Shown here: positions 22,640-35,161 of the stretch, one piece after another
How positions within the stretch are numbered: the stretch's first letter is position 1
How the letters are laid out: every line of letters begins with the position of its first letter
Assembly: GCA_945643635.1 (NCBI GenBank)
Contig: CALZFC010000027.1
Span: forward strand, 3,786,501 to 3,850,500
Length of the DNA stretch: 64,000 nucleotides
Direction: 5' to 3'
Origin: Allodiplogaster sudhausi
Lineage: Eukaryota > Nematoda > Chromadorea > Rhabditida > Diplogasteridae
Program-made: the position numbers and the translations under genes
The notes under the pieces: model-generated
Told to the model about the DNA's origin: nothing
What the model saw: only the letters and a program-made list of their open reading frames with translations
Database searches by the model: none

Positions 22640-23300
22640 TCCTTGTTTACTATACTTTCGCTGAAGAAGATCGAAAAGAAATGTCCTATCTCTCTCGCAA
22701 TTGATGTGAGAGAGGCGTGAAGCATGTGAAGAAAGAAAATATAGTGTCCAAAGAAGAGGAAATCAAGCATGAAAGAAAAAAAACTTAATAGGTTAGACAC
22801 GTTAGGTGTGAGCGGAATGTCTGAAAAGGTCACATGAACTGCTTGCTCATCTTCGTCGAGTTGACCGTGACCACATTCTGCTCTGCCGAGAGAATGTTTG
22901 ACGAAGATAGTAAACAGATTGTAAATTGTCGTCGCGTTTTAGATGAGAACACGGTGGAATGTAACGGAGCTGAAGAAGATGTATCTTCATGAGCGCTCTG
23001 TATCTCTTCCTCGCATTATCTGCTGATGTTTTCGCTGAGAGTGGATGTGACTCTGGCTGGTTCTTTCACCACATCTGACTTCAGAAATAGTGATGGTGGA
23101 AGAAATATGAGCCCCAGAAAACCATGCCGACAATTTAATATGCATGCGAAGCAATGCCATCTGCTCAATATCAGAAAATAATTTTTCCATGTTTACATCT
23201 CATTTAGTCGTTTTCTTTCGCTAACAAAAAGGAAACTCTGAAGAGGGGATGATTCATCGAAACATGAAAGAGGGTGGTTTTATTTTCGAATTGCTTCTTC
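22640..23300. other. No gene recognised; 5' flank shared with 29.9-30.1 kb
   Basis: The part from about 23,190 (CATGTTTACATCTC, then ATGATTCATCGAAA) resembles the flank of the saposin gene at 30,200, so the two genes are a direct duplication including upstream DNA. Confidence 0.5.
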
Positions 23301-23433
23301 ACCATCAGCAGTGTCATGCTATTTGGGCATAGAAGGAACCGACGCCATCATCGAATACTTGCTCCATTTTCTTAAGTACCCTCTGGATTATTATAAGGTT
23401 TTAGGAGGCGCCAAAGGAAGACTTGCATCGGTT

Positions 23434-25296
23434 ATGCGCACTGTGCTCCTCTGCCTTCTTGTTGTACAAATCTCCGTCTCGCTCGAAGCTAAGAAGACGA
23501 ATGAAGACCATCCGGTATGATTGATTATTTACGCGAAAAAACCCCAAAATCGTATTAACAATATGAGCATGCATTTTTGGAGACGAATGACCAAATATTA
23601 AGTGAAAGAATAAGAAAGGTCAAAATTTAAATTTCTATATCTGCCTTTTAGCCTGCCTTTCCTCCAAACACAACAGAAGGCGGCAATGTTTTGCCCTCTC
23701 TTGTCAGTCTTTTGTGGCTTTTTAAGCAACACATAATAATAATTTTTTAACTGTAAGTACTTATTTGAACTTTCCAGTAATTAAGTTGTCCACTAATTAT
23801 TAACGACAATTTTCAGGACGTTGATAGCGCGAATTGCTTGAACGCCTTCAATCAGTTCACAGAGTTTGCGCAGAAAAATCTTCCGGCTATTAAGCAGGTT
23901 AGTTTTAGCATAAAACATTGTTTTCTATGAAATGAGTGATAGTGGAGCCATGTATACAATGGATGAGTTGCTTCGCTTTTTCACCAACAATGAACGTACT
24001 TTTATTATCGAGTAAGTTTGTCCTTTCTCGACAGTTTGTCTCCAACTACTGCAATGACCTCCCCGACGACTGGAAGACAGTATGCAACACAGACGTACAA
24101 ACGGTATTTGAACTGATGAAAAATCCTTTTGCTCACTGATTTCTCTTCAAAATACACACTTCAATCAATTTTTCGACCGATCAACTTCAGTTTTTCTTAA
24201 CAAAAGTTTTACATACAATCTTTTCTATCGTTTTTTTGTTGTTATTCTTTGCCTAACATCATCATGTGCATCATGGAAACTTGCCAGTTTCTTCTAATTG
24301 CATTCTCTTCAGTTGTTCGCAGAGCTTGCGGAAGCGATCTACCAATTGACCCCCGACCTCGTCTGCAAGGAGATCCTGCATTTGTGCTCCTCGCTCTCCC
24401 ATATGGAGAGCGAGATGGGATATCGGGCATTTTGCGTTAAAAACCCAACAGCCTACATATTTGCAATAAGAATTTGCATTTTGAAGATGAATGACGAAAT
24501 AATAAGTGAAAGAATAAGAATCAATATTTAATTTTCTATATCTTCGTTTTTAGCTCGCTTCTTCTTCAACACAAACCCAAGACGACAAATTCTTGCTCTC
24601 CGGGGTTAGTCTTTTCTTTATGACACCGCTTACTAGCAACCCAAAATGTGAATTGTTTGCGGACTTTAAATATATTACGATGCAGTTTTCTCTAAATTCG
24701 ACTTTTCCGTTAATTAATTTCCACTAATTATATAATTCAGGACGTTGAGTGCTCGCGCTGCAAGAAAGCCGTCATTGAGTTCTATAATTTTGTACAGAAA
24801 CGTCTTCGATCCCTCATGTATGAGGTTCTCTTTAATTAACAAAGTTCTCTGCGAGATCCTTGATCCATGTAGAGCCATGCAGTTTGCTGAGCAGCATTTT
24901 TTCATACGGACATTGTATTATATGTAAGTCCCTTCAGTGTCTAAACTACTGTGATGAACTGCCCGATGATGCCTGGCAGGCGGCATGCAGCACAGCCGTC
25001 GAACAGGTCAGTCCATTAAGCAAATTCCTCAACTCGCTGTTCTCTCTTCCTCATACTTCAACATGTCTATGGACCAATTGCAGTTGTTTTTCTTGACAAG
25101 GTGAATGTTTTATACACTACATATCTCTTTTACTTTATTTTTCAATGCTCTTTTCCCGAACACATCGTTATGCTGCAGTACAATAGTACTATTTCTTCTA
25201 ATTGTATCCTCTCTTCAGTTGTACTTGAAGCTTACGGGTACGGTCGACCATCTGACTTCTGCCCTCGTCTGCAAGCAGATCCTACATGTTTGCTAG
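23434..25296 (+). CDS. Secreted protein with two saposin-B domains
   Basis: The signal peptide starts MRTVLLCLLVVQISVSLEA. Exon 1 is 23,434-23,514 (phase 0). Next come PAFPPNTTEGGNVLP (from about 23,652) and domain 1 over three exons: about 23,818-23,897 (NCLNAFNQFTEFAQKN), 24,038-24,102 (NYCNDLPDDWKTVCN) and from about 24,312 (YQLTPDLVCKEILHLC). A phase-0 junction near 24,438 leads to ASSSTQTQDDKFLLSG and domain 2: 24,742-24,823 (DVECSRCKKAVIEFYN), about 24,937-25,006 (LNYCDELPDDAWQAAC) and 25,219-25,296 (TSALVCKQILHVC, stop). Domain 1 lacks one cysteine of its first CxxC (NCLNAF), so its fold may be weakened. The promoter motif at 23,327 matches the other saposin genes. The two halves could also be separate genes. 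Confidence 0.7.
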
Positions 25297-25299
25297 GCT

Positions 25300-26030
25300 T
25301 TATATGTATTGAAGAGATTAAAGGTTCTATGTATTTCTTCGAGACTATTGGAATGACAATTTGGAAATCTTAAAGGAAAGCAATCACAGGCAAACCGGTT
25401 TGCAGATATGCGGTGTTTTCTTGTCGTTTTCGCTTCGAGTACGTCGATACTCATTATGAAATTTAAATGATTTCAAATTGTTCTATAACCGAATAAATAT
25501 CGCCAATTAAAACTTCCTGATGATAGAGTGTCAGTATAAAATGTCACGTTGTCCATTGTAATGACTGCATTACCGAGCACTGGAACTGAATTGAATTGAA
25601 TGCAATAAATCCTTGTGAATACATGCATAAAGCATGAAAGAGATAATCACAATCTGAAGCAAAATTTTCATTTTACAATTCACTACACTTTTATTTTATT
25701 CATTTAAAAGACGATGATCCATGATTCCAGGATTAACATTATTCGCCAAATACATTGTGCCTCGAATGCAAGTAAGTTTCATTAGGATACATTAATTTTT
25801 AACAAAGCCACAAAGCCACCGTTAGCCATTATTGAGGTATAATGGCCATATTTTAATGTACCAGACATCATTTATCCTCTCGCTTAGCTCTTTCATCTTT
25901 TTGGCCTCATTGCCAGGGAGGCAACAACTATTTAAGCGCGACCATAGGAAAGAACGCCGATACATTGTTTGGAAAAAAAATTAATTGTGTCATTCCCGTG
26001 AAACTAAAAGGAAAGCGTCGGCATCTACCA
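25300..26030. other. Intergenic, no gene recognised
   Basis: AT-rich sequence between the two-domain saposin gene and the astacin gene. No exon is seen. Confidence 0.4.
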
Positions 26031-26032
26031 CC

Positions 26033-26070
26033 GAGAAGATAGTATATAAATGAAGATAGTATATAAATGC
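26033..26070 (+). promoter_or_regulatory. Duplicated TATA box of the astacin gene
   Basis: GAAGATAGTATATAAAT occurs twice in direct repeat about 50-85 nt upstream of the astacin start at 26,118, giving two TATATAAAT boxes. Confidence 0.5.
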
Positions 26071-26117
26071 CTCACCAGAACACATGCAGACACAGTTAGT
26101 AGTTCTCCACAGTGAAC

Positions 26118-29100
26118 ATGACCGGCTTCGTAAGTCTCCTCTCAATCTCCCTGCTTCTCCCGTTCGAAAGCGCACTTGCCGTGCCTGTCGTAGTCAACTG
26201 GCCACTCTTTGAGAAGCACGCAAGCGCCGACCGTCCGCCTGAAGTGGAAGACATCGAGAATGAAGTTGGCATTTTTTTTAAATAAATATCTAAGGGACCA
26301 ATTTTTTATTACAATCAAGAGAGGTGTCCGACGAAAAAATAACTTCTTCTTTCATCTCCCTCACGACCACTTTTGGCCTAAACGATCGATTGGAGCTGGT
26401 CTAGCTTTATGAAAATCAAAATATTTTGTCAGATGTACATATGTATGTCTTTCTAAAACTGTAGAAAACGTTTGATACTGTCTCAGCTTGCAAATGCCGG
26501 TGGCCTGAGCGTTGCCGAACTTCGCGCCTACAGTCTTTCACGAGCTGCTTTTGATACACAATTTGATCAACCAGTCGTCGATAATGTTAGAAAAAATATA
26601 ATGTCTCTTATAAAAAAATCAATAAGTTTTTAAGACTTATCCTTGGCTTAAGCCATACATACGTTATATTTTTTTAGCTATGGTTTTTTTCGTGATCCAG
26701 AAAAGCCTAATTACGTATGTACATACCTTCTCGTAGAATAAAGATAACCAAGAGAAGCTCCACCTTTTTGCGGCTCCGTCGCTCGTCGATATCAATCAAC
26801 ATCTGCTTCCCTTTCTTGTGCAGGTCAAACGGACTGAAATATTATTTTTTATCAATTAAGTAATTAATTTCATTGATTTTATTTTTGAGAATAAAAAATA
26901 ATTAGGAATTAAATTCCTTCGAAGAAGAAAAAAGGTTACACTCTTTTTACTCTTCTAGGGCGACATTGTCGTGAACAAGCGAGAAGTGCAGCGTTCAATT
27001 GTCAGTCCATTCATAAGAAGTAGATCAATATTGGCTGTATCCGTGTGACAGTTCCTTGGCCACTTCGCAGGCAAAGAATCTTTTCGAAATCCCTCCCATC
27101 CTGGATCCCTCGACGATTTTGTAATGCCCTGAACAATCGTGTAAGAATATTCAAACTTTAAACTTCATATATTTCTTAGGAATCTCGCAATAAACGTGGC
27201 GCGCCCGTCATTTCTGCCACTCGGTGGAATAAATCGACACCGATTCCGTACTTCTTCGATAACGAATTCCGTACGAACCTTAGCGTTTATTACTTTCATA
27301 CTGCTTGTAAGAAACATGAAGTTAACATGTGACAGTATTAATGATTATTTGGCATATACATATTGATGTTCGAACTATTATTTTGTTTTATTCGATATAC
27401 CCATCTCTTCTATTTTTCAGCCTCAAACGCGATCCCAAATGTCGAGAAGGCCATGGCATTGCTCGCTAATAAGAGCTGCATCAAATTTGCAATGGATCCT
27501 ACCAAATCATCTGGCGTGAGTTTACTCAAAATGGTTTAGTTTTAAAGGAATATATACATACATAGATATAACATACATATATATATGCATATGTTACTAC
27601 CAATTGCTAGCTGAATTTCGGCTAGCAAGTCTTATTAACAAAAGATAGATATGTAACAAGAAGTTTATACCCTCTTTAAGACTTTCATGTTTCTTCCAGA
27701 TTCGAATCTTTTCCGGAGCCGGTTGCTACTCGGCCGTTGGCCAACTGAAATGGATGAAGAGTCAAGATCTTTCGCTCGGAAGGGGCTGCACCTCGGTTTC
27801 TTTTTCTTAGATTTCAAGCTTTAAAGGAGCGCCGAACTCAACCGTAGCCTATTTAAATTTTTCCCTGGTAATACAGCTTGTATTTTCTTCGCCCCTTTTA
27901 ATTTGTTAACATTGTCCGAGACAACGATATTAATACCCGCTTTGAAGATGACAACTGCAGCCCACGAACTCTTCCACGCACTCGGCTCATACCACGAACT
28001 CATTGTGTCAGATATCCGCAGCAGACGGCAACAATTACGGCGTCACGTACGATTACGGTAGCATGATGCACTACGGAGCATGTGAGATGTTGTAGTCATC
28101 TTCTGATTTGAAATGAAAACATTTAAAAAAGCAATTGTCCAATAAATATAGTAGATTGTTCAAGGCACCAAGCTCAAGATTCAGAGTGAAAAAATAATTA
28201 AGTAGTTAATTAAATTAAGATGACTTCTCCACGAACGGCAAGCCTGTCCTCGTGCCCAAGGATGCGCAATTCCTGAACACGATGGGCCAACCTCATGTTG
28301 TCGGCTTCTCCGATCTCAAGCAGCTCAATGCGATGTACTCGTGTGCAGGTTGCGTCGGCGCCTTCCTTCTCTCATTAAAATGCCAAATATTCGAAACACA
28401 GAAATAGGACTCTCTTGGTCAGCTGATTTTGAATCGCTAGCGATTCCACAGATCCTGAATCGATATTGATTTCTGTCTCGGCAGTATCGTATAATGCGAA
28501 ATTGGGGTCAGTTTTTTGGTGGATTTCTTCAATCTTCCAGAAGCTTGCCCGTCTCCTCCAAAGTGCGAGAACGGCGGCTTCCCAAACTCCCAGGACTGCA
28601 GACGTTGTATCTGCCCGGACTTTTTCAAGGGTGACAAGTGCGAATCGCCCGTTAGCCAGAAAACCTTCTCACAAACGGTTATTGTTTGTATTTGGTATTT
28701 CCTTTTTTTTATAATGAAAAAAATGTTGACCACTAAACCCAAAAAAGATCATTTCAACTCTAGTATTCTATATTAAAACATATATTTTTTAAACATTCTT
28801 TTCGTTTAATTTCTAAAGAGTCACGAAAAACATGGTAAGACGGTGTAGTTAAATGCATAAATTAAAATATTTCTCTTGCCCAGAAACCACTCGTCATTTC
28901 GTGGCAGAACAAGTTCGACGGTGCGAAGATGGGTGCAGGCCTGAATGCACCGTACGACGACTTCCAGAAGCTTGCGCCCGAAGTTATCACGGTCGAAAAT
29001 TTTTTCAGCCAGCTGCCGTCTTTGCTTAATACACTTCGTTCCTTTAGAAATATTTCGAGAAAAAAATTCCATATAGGATATAAAATATAAATAATAATTT

Positions 29101-29638
29101 TCTTAAGAATTTCAATGATGTGCAGGCATCGAGTGGCAGCCGCCTTCGAGTCGCCATCTTCTCCGGAATCGGCTATCCGGTCAAGGCGCCATGCTGGCAT
29201 GGCTGCCCAATGTTTGGAGTCGAGCTCGTCGATGGTGACGACTGGACGCTCGGCGGGAAAAAGTTAGCATTGGGTAGCATACGTAGTCAAGTGGCCAGAG
29301 CTATAATGAAAGAGTTCCCGATTCAATTCCTCTTGGGATTCGACCCGTTCGTCAGAAAGACTTGCTAATGTCATATTTCTCGTTATTAAGAAAAAGCAAC
29401 TTTTGCATAGCTACATATAAGTTCTATATGCAAACAACAAAAGTCCCATAGTTTTCACAGTAAGTGCACGGCTAGATGTATGTACATACATATATATTTA
29501 TATTTAATGAAAACCTGAATTTGACCTTTGCCAGATTCTGCTGCCACAATGACTACGAAGTCGAATCAATTTGGCCTGCGCGCTTGGGCAGCCCAAGGTC
29601 TCCCGGTCAATGTCACTCTTTCAGTCACCATTCTGTAA
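26118..29638 (+). pseudogene. Astacin zinc protease with EGF-like and C-terminal domains, damaged (arm B)
   Basis: Signal MTGFVSLLSISLLLPFESALA, then a propeptide over several exons. The RNKRG cleavage site is at about 27,186 and the catalytic domain follows (WNKSTPIPYFFDNEF, ANKSCIKFAMD, IRIFSGAGCYSAVGQLKW). The zinc site HELFHALGSYHE lies near 27,962 and the Met-turn YGSMMHYGA near 28,055. At 28,216-28,349 is PVLVPKDAQFLNTMGQP to MYSCA, then an EGF-like exon (KCENGGFPN, RRCICPDFFKGDKCES) and C-terminal exons at 28.88, 29.12 and 29.53 kb. Between zinc site and Met-turn the exon kept in arm A (SDRDNYVTLN) is deleted together with its flanking introns, which also shifts the frame. The last exon switches frame near 29,560 (FCCHNDYEVES to FGLRAWAAQG). 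I expect no active protease. Upstream exons not shared with arm A look sound. Confidence 0.65.
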
Positions 29639-30087
29639 GACGAGGACAAAATGACGGTGTCATGAATACGCGCTTCTGAAAAATGTGCGAAATAAAGCTT
29701 TTTTTTGTCTTTACCTATGTACGAATCAGCCAAAAATGCATGGCGAACAGGAATATGCAGTCTTCCTTTATGCGAACATGTAAATCGCAAACCAGATTCC
29801 AAAATAGAAAGCCAAGACGTCCCTCTCTTTCACGGGCTCTAAAAATAAATTTCGAAATCTAGTAAAACTGAAACACCAAAAAATGCCGACAACTTAAAAC
29901 AACATTTAAGAAATGTGTCATCCATCTATTCAATAAGAGAAAATTATTTTCCATGTTTACATCTCTCGTAGTCGTTTTGTTTCGCTACGGCAACGCTTAA
30001 AAGATGGATGATTCATCGAAATGGGAAATAAGGTAGGTTTACTATCGAATTGCTTCTGCTGTGTCATGCCTTTTGGGTGTAAGCATT

Positions 30088-30107
30088 GCATAAAAGGAAC
30101 CGACGCC
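30088..30107 (+). promoter_or_regulatory. Core promoter motif
   Basis: GCATAAAAGGAACCGACGCC, the shared TATA-like box with conserved 3' flank, about 95 nt before the saposin start at 30,200. Confidence 0.5.
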
Positions 30108-30199
30108 CTCTTCGGTTACTCGTTCCATTTTCCTTAGGAGCCCTCTGTATTATTATAAAAAATTTTCAGGAGGTGCGAAAGACGGGAGCTGAATCGGCC

Positions 30200-31177
30200 A
30201 TGCGCACCGTTCTGCTCTGCCTTCTTCTTGTCCAACTCGCCTTCTCTGTTGTCCCAAAATCTGAGGTAGGATTTATTTGAGGCGGGTAAAAACCAATAGC
30301 CTATAAACAATATGAACATGTGTATTTTTGAAGATGAATAACGAAAACATTCTCAGTAAACAAATTGAAAAAAAAATTTTTTTCTGTGTCTGCCTTTTAG
30401 GCACGTCGTCGATACAGACTGAATCTGACGAACTCTGACGAATCTGACGAACTCGAAAACATTCGCCAACGCCGGTCAGGACCTTGAATGCGAGCTATGC
30501 ACCGGAGCCGTCGGACAGTTCAAGGAAATTGTATCTGCCTTTTAGACGCTTCCTCGCCACCACGACGACGATGACGAACTCGAAAACTATCGCCAACGCC
30601 AGTCAGGACGTTCAATGCGACCTCTGCACCGGAGCCGTCGTGCAGCTCAAGGAATTGGCGAAGGAAAATCTTCCAGCCATCCAGGAGGTTTCGTTTAGCA
30701 GACATATATTGAAGATCTAAGTTATCACAATCAGCTTTGAAATGGTTGATTATGAGCACTGTCTTCACTCGACATAGTCTCATTATGTGCATTTCGTTAT
30801 GAGTAACCTTATGCTTCCTGTCAGTTTCTCGCAAATTACTGCAATGAACTTCCCGACAAATGGAAGGCGGATAGCAACACAGGCGTCAAAACGGTAAATC
30901 CTGTCCCATGCCAATTCCTTAGCTCCCTTTTCTAGCTTCCATTTACTTCGACCTTTCTCAATAACAGTTTTTCAGAACAAAATTAAAGATTTATATACCA
31001 TCTCTGGTGCCATTCTTTTTCTGGTGCATTTTCTTCCTAAACACAACGTCATAATGCTCATCACGGAAAATTGCCGTTTCTTCTAATTGGATTCTTTAGT
31101 TTTTCGCGGTGCTTGCGGAGGAGATAGACCAAGTGACCCCTGACTTCGTCTGCAAGCAGATCCTGCATGTGTGCTAG
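30200..31177 (+). CDS. Secreted saposin-B protein with a duplicated exon
   Basis: Signal MRTVLLCLLLVQLAFS, exon 1 at 30,200-30,266 with a GTAGGA donor. Two tandem versions of the next exon follow: about 30,402-30,530 (ECELCTGAVGQFKEI) and about 30,547-30,687 (TIANASQDVQCDLC, then TGAVVQLKELAKENLP). They share the ACGAACTCGAAAAC start, and the first is out of frame from its natural acceptor. Then 30,825-30,892 (ANYCNELPDKWKADSN) and 31,099-31,177 (TPDFVCKQILHVC, stop). The usual second-half cysteine after DxWKxxC reads Ser here, while the arm A copy keeps Cys, so one disulfide is lost. This is a single SapB domain, secreted and probably lipid-interacting, but the protein may be compromised. 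Confidence 0.6.
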
Positions 31178-31472
31178 GCGATTCGTGTTTACATGTTTAC
31201 ATGTTGAAGATTAAAGTTTCTCTATTTCTAAAAAGACCAATAAAAGTTTATTATCGCTCTTGGTGTAGCAATTTCTCATCTTAAAGGATTGCAATAGCCG
31301 AAAAAAGCTGGCTTGATTTCCTGTCGTTTCAAGTACATACGCTAAAACGCATTTTAAAAATTAAAAAAAAATTCAAATTACTCTACTTTCGTGCCGTCGT
31401 GTTTGGAAAAAGTGGAATATCGTATTATTCCAGTCGAGAACTATCGCGTGGTTGAAAGAGTCATACTGTTGT

Positions 31473-32334
31473 GGGTGGACTACATTTGCGCGCAGACACT
31501 TGCGCCGCCCAAGGACACTTGCGCACAGAGACTTGCGCACAAGGACACTTGAGCTCAAGGACACTTGCGCACATAGACACTTGCGCGCAGGGACACTTGC
31601 GCACAGACACTTGCGCACACGGACACTTGCGCACAAGTTTTTGTGACCTTTTGAGGGACCATTTTGGTAACTTTTGGGGAAGCTTTTGGTAACTTTTGGG
31701 GATGCTTTTTGTAACTTTTGGAGACACATTTAGTAACTTTTGGTGACACTTTTAGCAACCTTTGGGGACTCTTTTTACAACTTTTAGGGACACTTTTGGA
31801 AACTTTTGGGAATACTTTTGGTAACCTTTGGGGACTCTTTTGGTAGCTTCTGGGTATCGTTTAGGGACCCTTATGGCACCTTTTGAGACCAGACGTGGAC
31901 CCAACAGAGGACCTTTTTTTTAGACCGTTTGAGGGCCCTTTTGTCTCCTTTTAGTAACTCCTCATGGATACTTTAGGCCAGTTTGAATTTGCGGTCACTT
32001 TGCATGCATTTTCCTATTTTCATCCTTGGCACTAAGAGCTACTAGGGCCGGCCGGCCCAACTTTCCAGGGCCCCGGGCCGGGCCCAATATTCTAGGGCCC
32101 GGAAATGGATCGGGCCGGGCTGGCCGAGTCCTTAGGCCCTACGGGCTTGGCCGGCCCAAAATTTTTGGGCCCGTTAGCACCTCTGCCGACGTAGTAAAGT
32201 GTCCCTTTTTTAAGGCTAAACATCAGGGACTGACATGAGGCTAAGCAGGTTAACACGAGGTTTAGCCTCATGTTTACACTGATATCAACCTCCCTGCTTA
32301 CTTGTTATTGGTTTCTTTCCATGGATAGATAGAT

Positions 32335-32369
<35 letters not shown>

Positions 32370-33211
32370 TTGAGACATAGAGAATTACAGAGAGAGAGAT
32401 AGAGAGAGAGAGAGTGTGATAGAGAGTCGTATTGACAAATTCTTATTGTTAGATGCAACAACGTTTGTTGATACAGCTTCATTAAAAGGGCATAACAAAA
32501 ACAATGTTCAGTCGCAGCAGCAGCTGAACAAAACGGGCCACTGTTCAGCTAAATACCCAGAATGCCACAAACTTTAGTAAGTTGCAGCGGTTGACTAAAA
32601 GTTTGGATAATTCAGGCGATCCCCCATGCGGAACCGACATTAAACGGATTATCCGAACAAAGCATGATGCTAGCCAGAAAATCATATCAAGCTAACTTTA
32701 AGGGAACAGGCATACACAAGAAGTTGCCGTACTAATTGAAAGCGGTCTCCATGGAATGTTCGAGGGATCCAAAAGAATCCCAAAGAGGTCCCTAAAAGGT
32801 TACAAACTGGTTCCCAAACGTTGTCAAAAATGTCCTTAGAGTCATCTTTGAATGGTTCAAAAGGCTCCAAAAGCTACCAAAAGTGTCCCCAAAAGTTACC
32901 AAAAGCATCCCCAAAAGTTACTAAAAGTGTCACCAGAAGTTACCAAAAACATCCCCAAAAGATACTAAAAGTGTCACCAGAAGTTACCAAAAGCATCCCC
33001 AAAAGTTACTAAAAGTGTCACCAGAAGTTACCAAAAGCATCCCCAAAAGTTGCCAAAAGTTTCCCAAAAAGTTACCAAAATGGTCCCCCAAAAGGTCACA
33101 AAAACTTGTGCGCAAATGTCCTTATGCGCAAGTGTCTGTGCGCAAGTGTCCGTGCGCAAGTGGCCCAAATGTTTGTGTGCGCAAGTGTCTGCGCGCAAAT
33201 GTAGTCCACCC
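31473..33211. mobile_element. Fold-back element with GCGCAAGTGTCC termini
   Basis: Inverted ends GGGTGGACTACATTTGCGCG at 31,473 and its complement ending at 33,211. Inside each end is an array of GGACACTTGCGCAC-type 12-18 bp units, then a second array built on TTTTGGTAACTTTTGGGG (31,660-31,880, and reversed at 32,860-33,090). The middle has GGCCGGGCC-rich sequence (32,040-32,170) and GA repeats (32,320-32,415). No transposase frame is seen. It is absent at the corresponding place in arm A, so it inserted in arm B after the duplication or was lost from A. Confidence 0.75.
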
Positions 33212-33696
33212 AGGAGGATATATGCATGAATATGCGTAGGCATACATACATAGATGAGGAAGGTAGAGTCTGCAGATAACGACAGAGAAAGAGAGGGAGA
33301 GAGAACGAGATAGAATGAGAGAGAGCGCGATGAGAGAACAGGAGACGAAGAACCACAAAGAATTAGCATGCAGAGAGGACACGGAAGAGAGACAAAATTG
33401 GAATCGACGAGGCAATAGACATTGCAAAGAAGACATACTGAGACTATAGTGGATCTCATGGTCAGTAGATGATAGGGGCCTGGTTATCTGCCTGCTCTGT
33501 TGACCGTGGATTCCGGATCGTTCTAGCGCGTCTGCCATCAAATCTGTGAGTCATTTATTCATACTAACTCCGCTCAAGACAAAATGTTCGTATCACATAG
33601 CGTATCTCCAAACCGAAGTGTGCATAACTATGAGCTTTGTTGATTAGTCGAATCATCTCTAATTTAATCTCATGGAAACGGTGCCCGTCATATGCA

Positions 33697-34525
33697 GATG
33701 CCGTTGCCATCTCAATTATCGATCGGCTTCCTCTGCCTCGGCTTGAGCGCCGCGCTCCGCTGCTACGGTTACATGGAGCCAATCTCTGCAGCTGCCATAG
33801 ACTCGGGTCGCCACGTCATCAACTGCACAACAGGCAGCACCTGTCTCAAGGCATGTCTGGGGGGAGGATGTCCATTTAGGACTATGCTCAATAGTTTACA
33901 TTTCTGTTGCAGTTTTTTTGGTAGATAGAGTTTCACGTCCATAAGGTACTCTAATGTGTATGTGTTCATTTATAGAATGGTATGAAGTAGAAGAGGTGCT
34001 TGTTGAACAGAGATCCAGTATTTTCAAATTCCATTATCGAGGACGAATTGGTTCACGATGGCGAACTGTAACATATCGAGATTATGGCAAGGCCGACACA
34101 TGCTAAATGAGGTCAGTGTTATGGTTTTAGCCACTATATAACGATACTAAAATTGTATATAAATGTTCGACAAACAGTGTCAATAGCCCCAGCGATCTAT
34201 GCAGCCAGATTGTTTCTCCGCAGCCGAACAGGAACAGAATAGCTTGTTATGATTTCTGCATTAAATGTGCAATGGCTGTTTGATGTTTTATTTTGTATTC
34301 CCAATCCTAAATACTTTCAAGAATGAATTCTCTCTTCATTTTCAATGCTCAATCTTGTTTAAGAAGGTTGATATGGAGGAGATGTCAACAGAAGACCCAG
34401 ACGCCCTCTACGACTATATGCTCGACAGCGAAACTTTCTGCTGCATCGGCGATCTTTGCAATGGCGCCACTGCACGGATTATACACGTCATTATCATACT
34501 CGTAATACTGCTAAATTGTACCTGA
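33697..34525 (+). CDS. Ly6/uPAR-like, GPI-anchored surface protein
   Basis: The start at 33,697 (MPLPSQLSIGFLCLGLSAA) is a signal peptide, followed by LRCYGYMEP and VINCTTGSTCLK; the exon ends near 33,850. A probable middle exon after 34,211 reads RIACYDFCIKCAM. The last exon from about 34,367 gives DALYDYMLDSETFCC, then GDLCNGA, and a hydrophobic end (IIHVIIILVILLNCT) with a stop at 34,525. C-x-x-x-C spacing, a terminal CCxxDxCN and a hydrophobic tail are the hallmarks of the three-finger Ly6 fold with a GPI signal. The partner in arm A is broken. Ligand and tissue cannot be inferred. Confidence 0.6.
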
Positions 34526-34715
34526 TACTTACATACTTATGTATGTAGAAACGAATAGGTTCTTTGCTTCGACTTTCAAATAAATTAACAACCTAGATAT
34601 ATGTTTCAATGCTAATATAAAGTGGACTTCAGAAGGAATGATAGAATAGTTAAATGAATTCTGATTCGAGTACGATCTGATTCCACGGTTAATTCACAAA
34701 ATTGAAACTAATGTA

Positions 34716-35161
34716 CCGTATTTTCTCTATTAGTACCCCCGTCGGTTCTATTTTTCAATACCTTTGTGAGAGGGGGGCACTATTAGACGGAGGGGTTCTA
34801 CTGGAGGGAGGGGTACTATTTTTCAATGTGAGACACTAAAAGTTTGATAACAACATTTTCTTCTCAAAAAAAGAAGAATCATAGCTCGAATTCATAGGAA
34901 TCATCACTGGAATATCTATTTTACCACATATTTTGAATGAATTTGCAATCAGTTCATTGGGGAGAGCATCCCAGCCTCTAGGATCCATTCGAGCTACGTC
35001 TCGAGCTGAGATATTAGGCTGTTAGGGGGGCACCATTGGAGGGAGGGGGGGGGGGTTCTACTAGAGGGAGGGGTTCTATTTTTCAATGGCTTTATCAGAG
35101 GGGGCACTATTAGAGGGGGGGGGGGTTCTAATAAAGGGGGGTACTAATAGAGAAAATACGA
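34716..35161. mobile_element. MITE with internal GGGGCACTATTAGA repeats, TA target site
   Basis: Termini CCGTATTTTCTCTATTAGTA and its complement near 35,140-35,161, flanked by TA on both sides. The interior repeats TTCTACTGGAGGGAGGGG and TTTTTCAATG. The matching place in arm A (about 1,003) reads AATGTATGTATGCC without the element, which is an empty site. Confidence 0.8.

Noticed and set aside
31471..31700. Repeat-rich frames (RKCLCASVPARKC, KVTKSFPKSYQ)
   Set aside because: They are translations of the fold-back element's tandem repeats, present in mirror form at both ends.
32040..32170. GGCCGGGCC-rich block as a CpG island or gene
   Set aside because: Similar GGCCCGGCC strings at 11,577-11,622 and 63,040-63,062 suggest a repeat, and no exon is seen.
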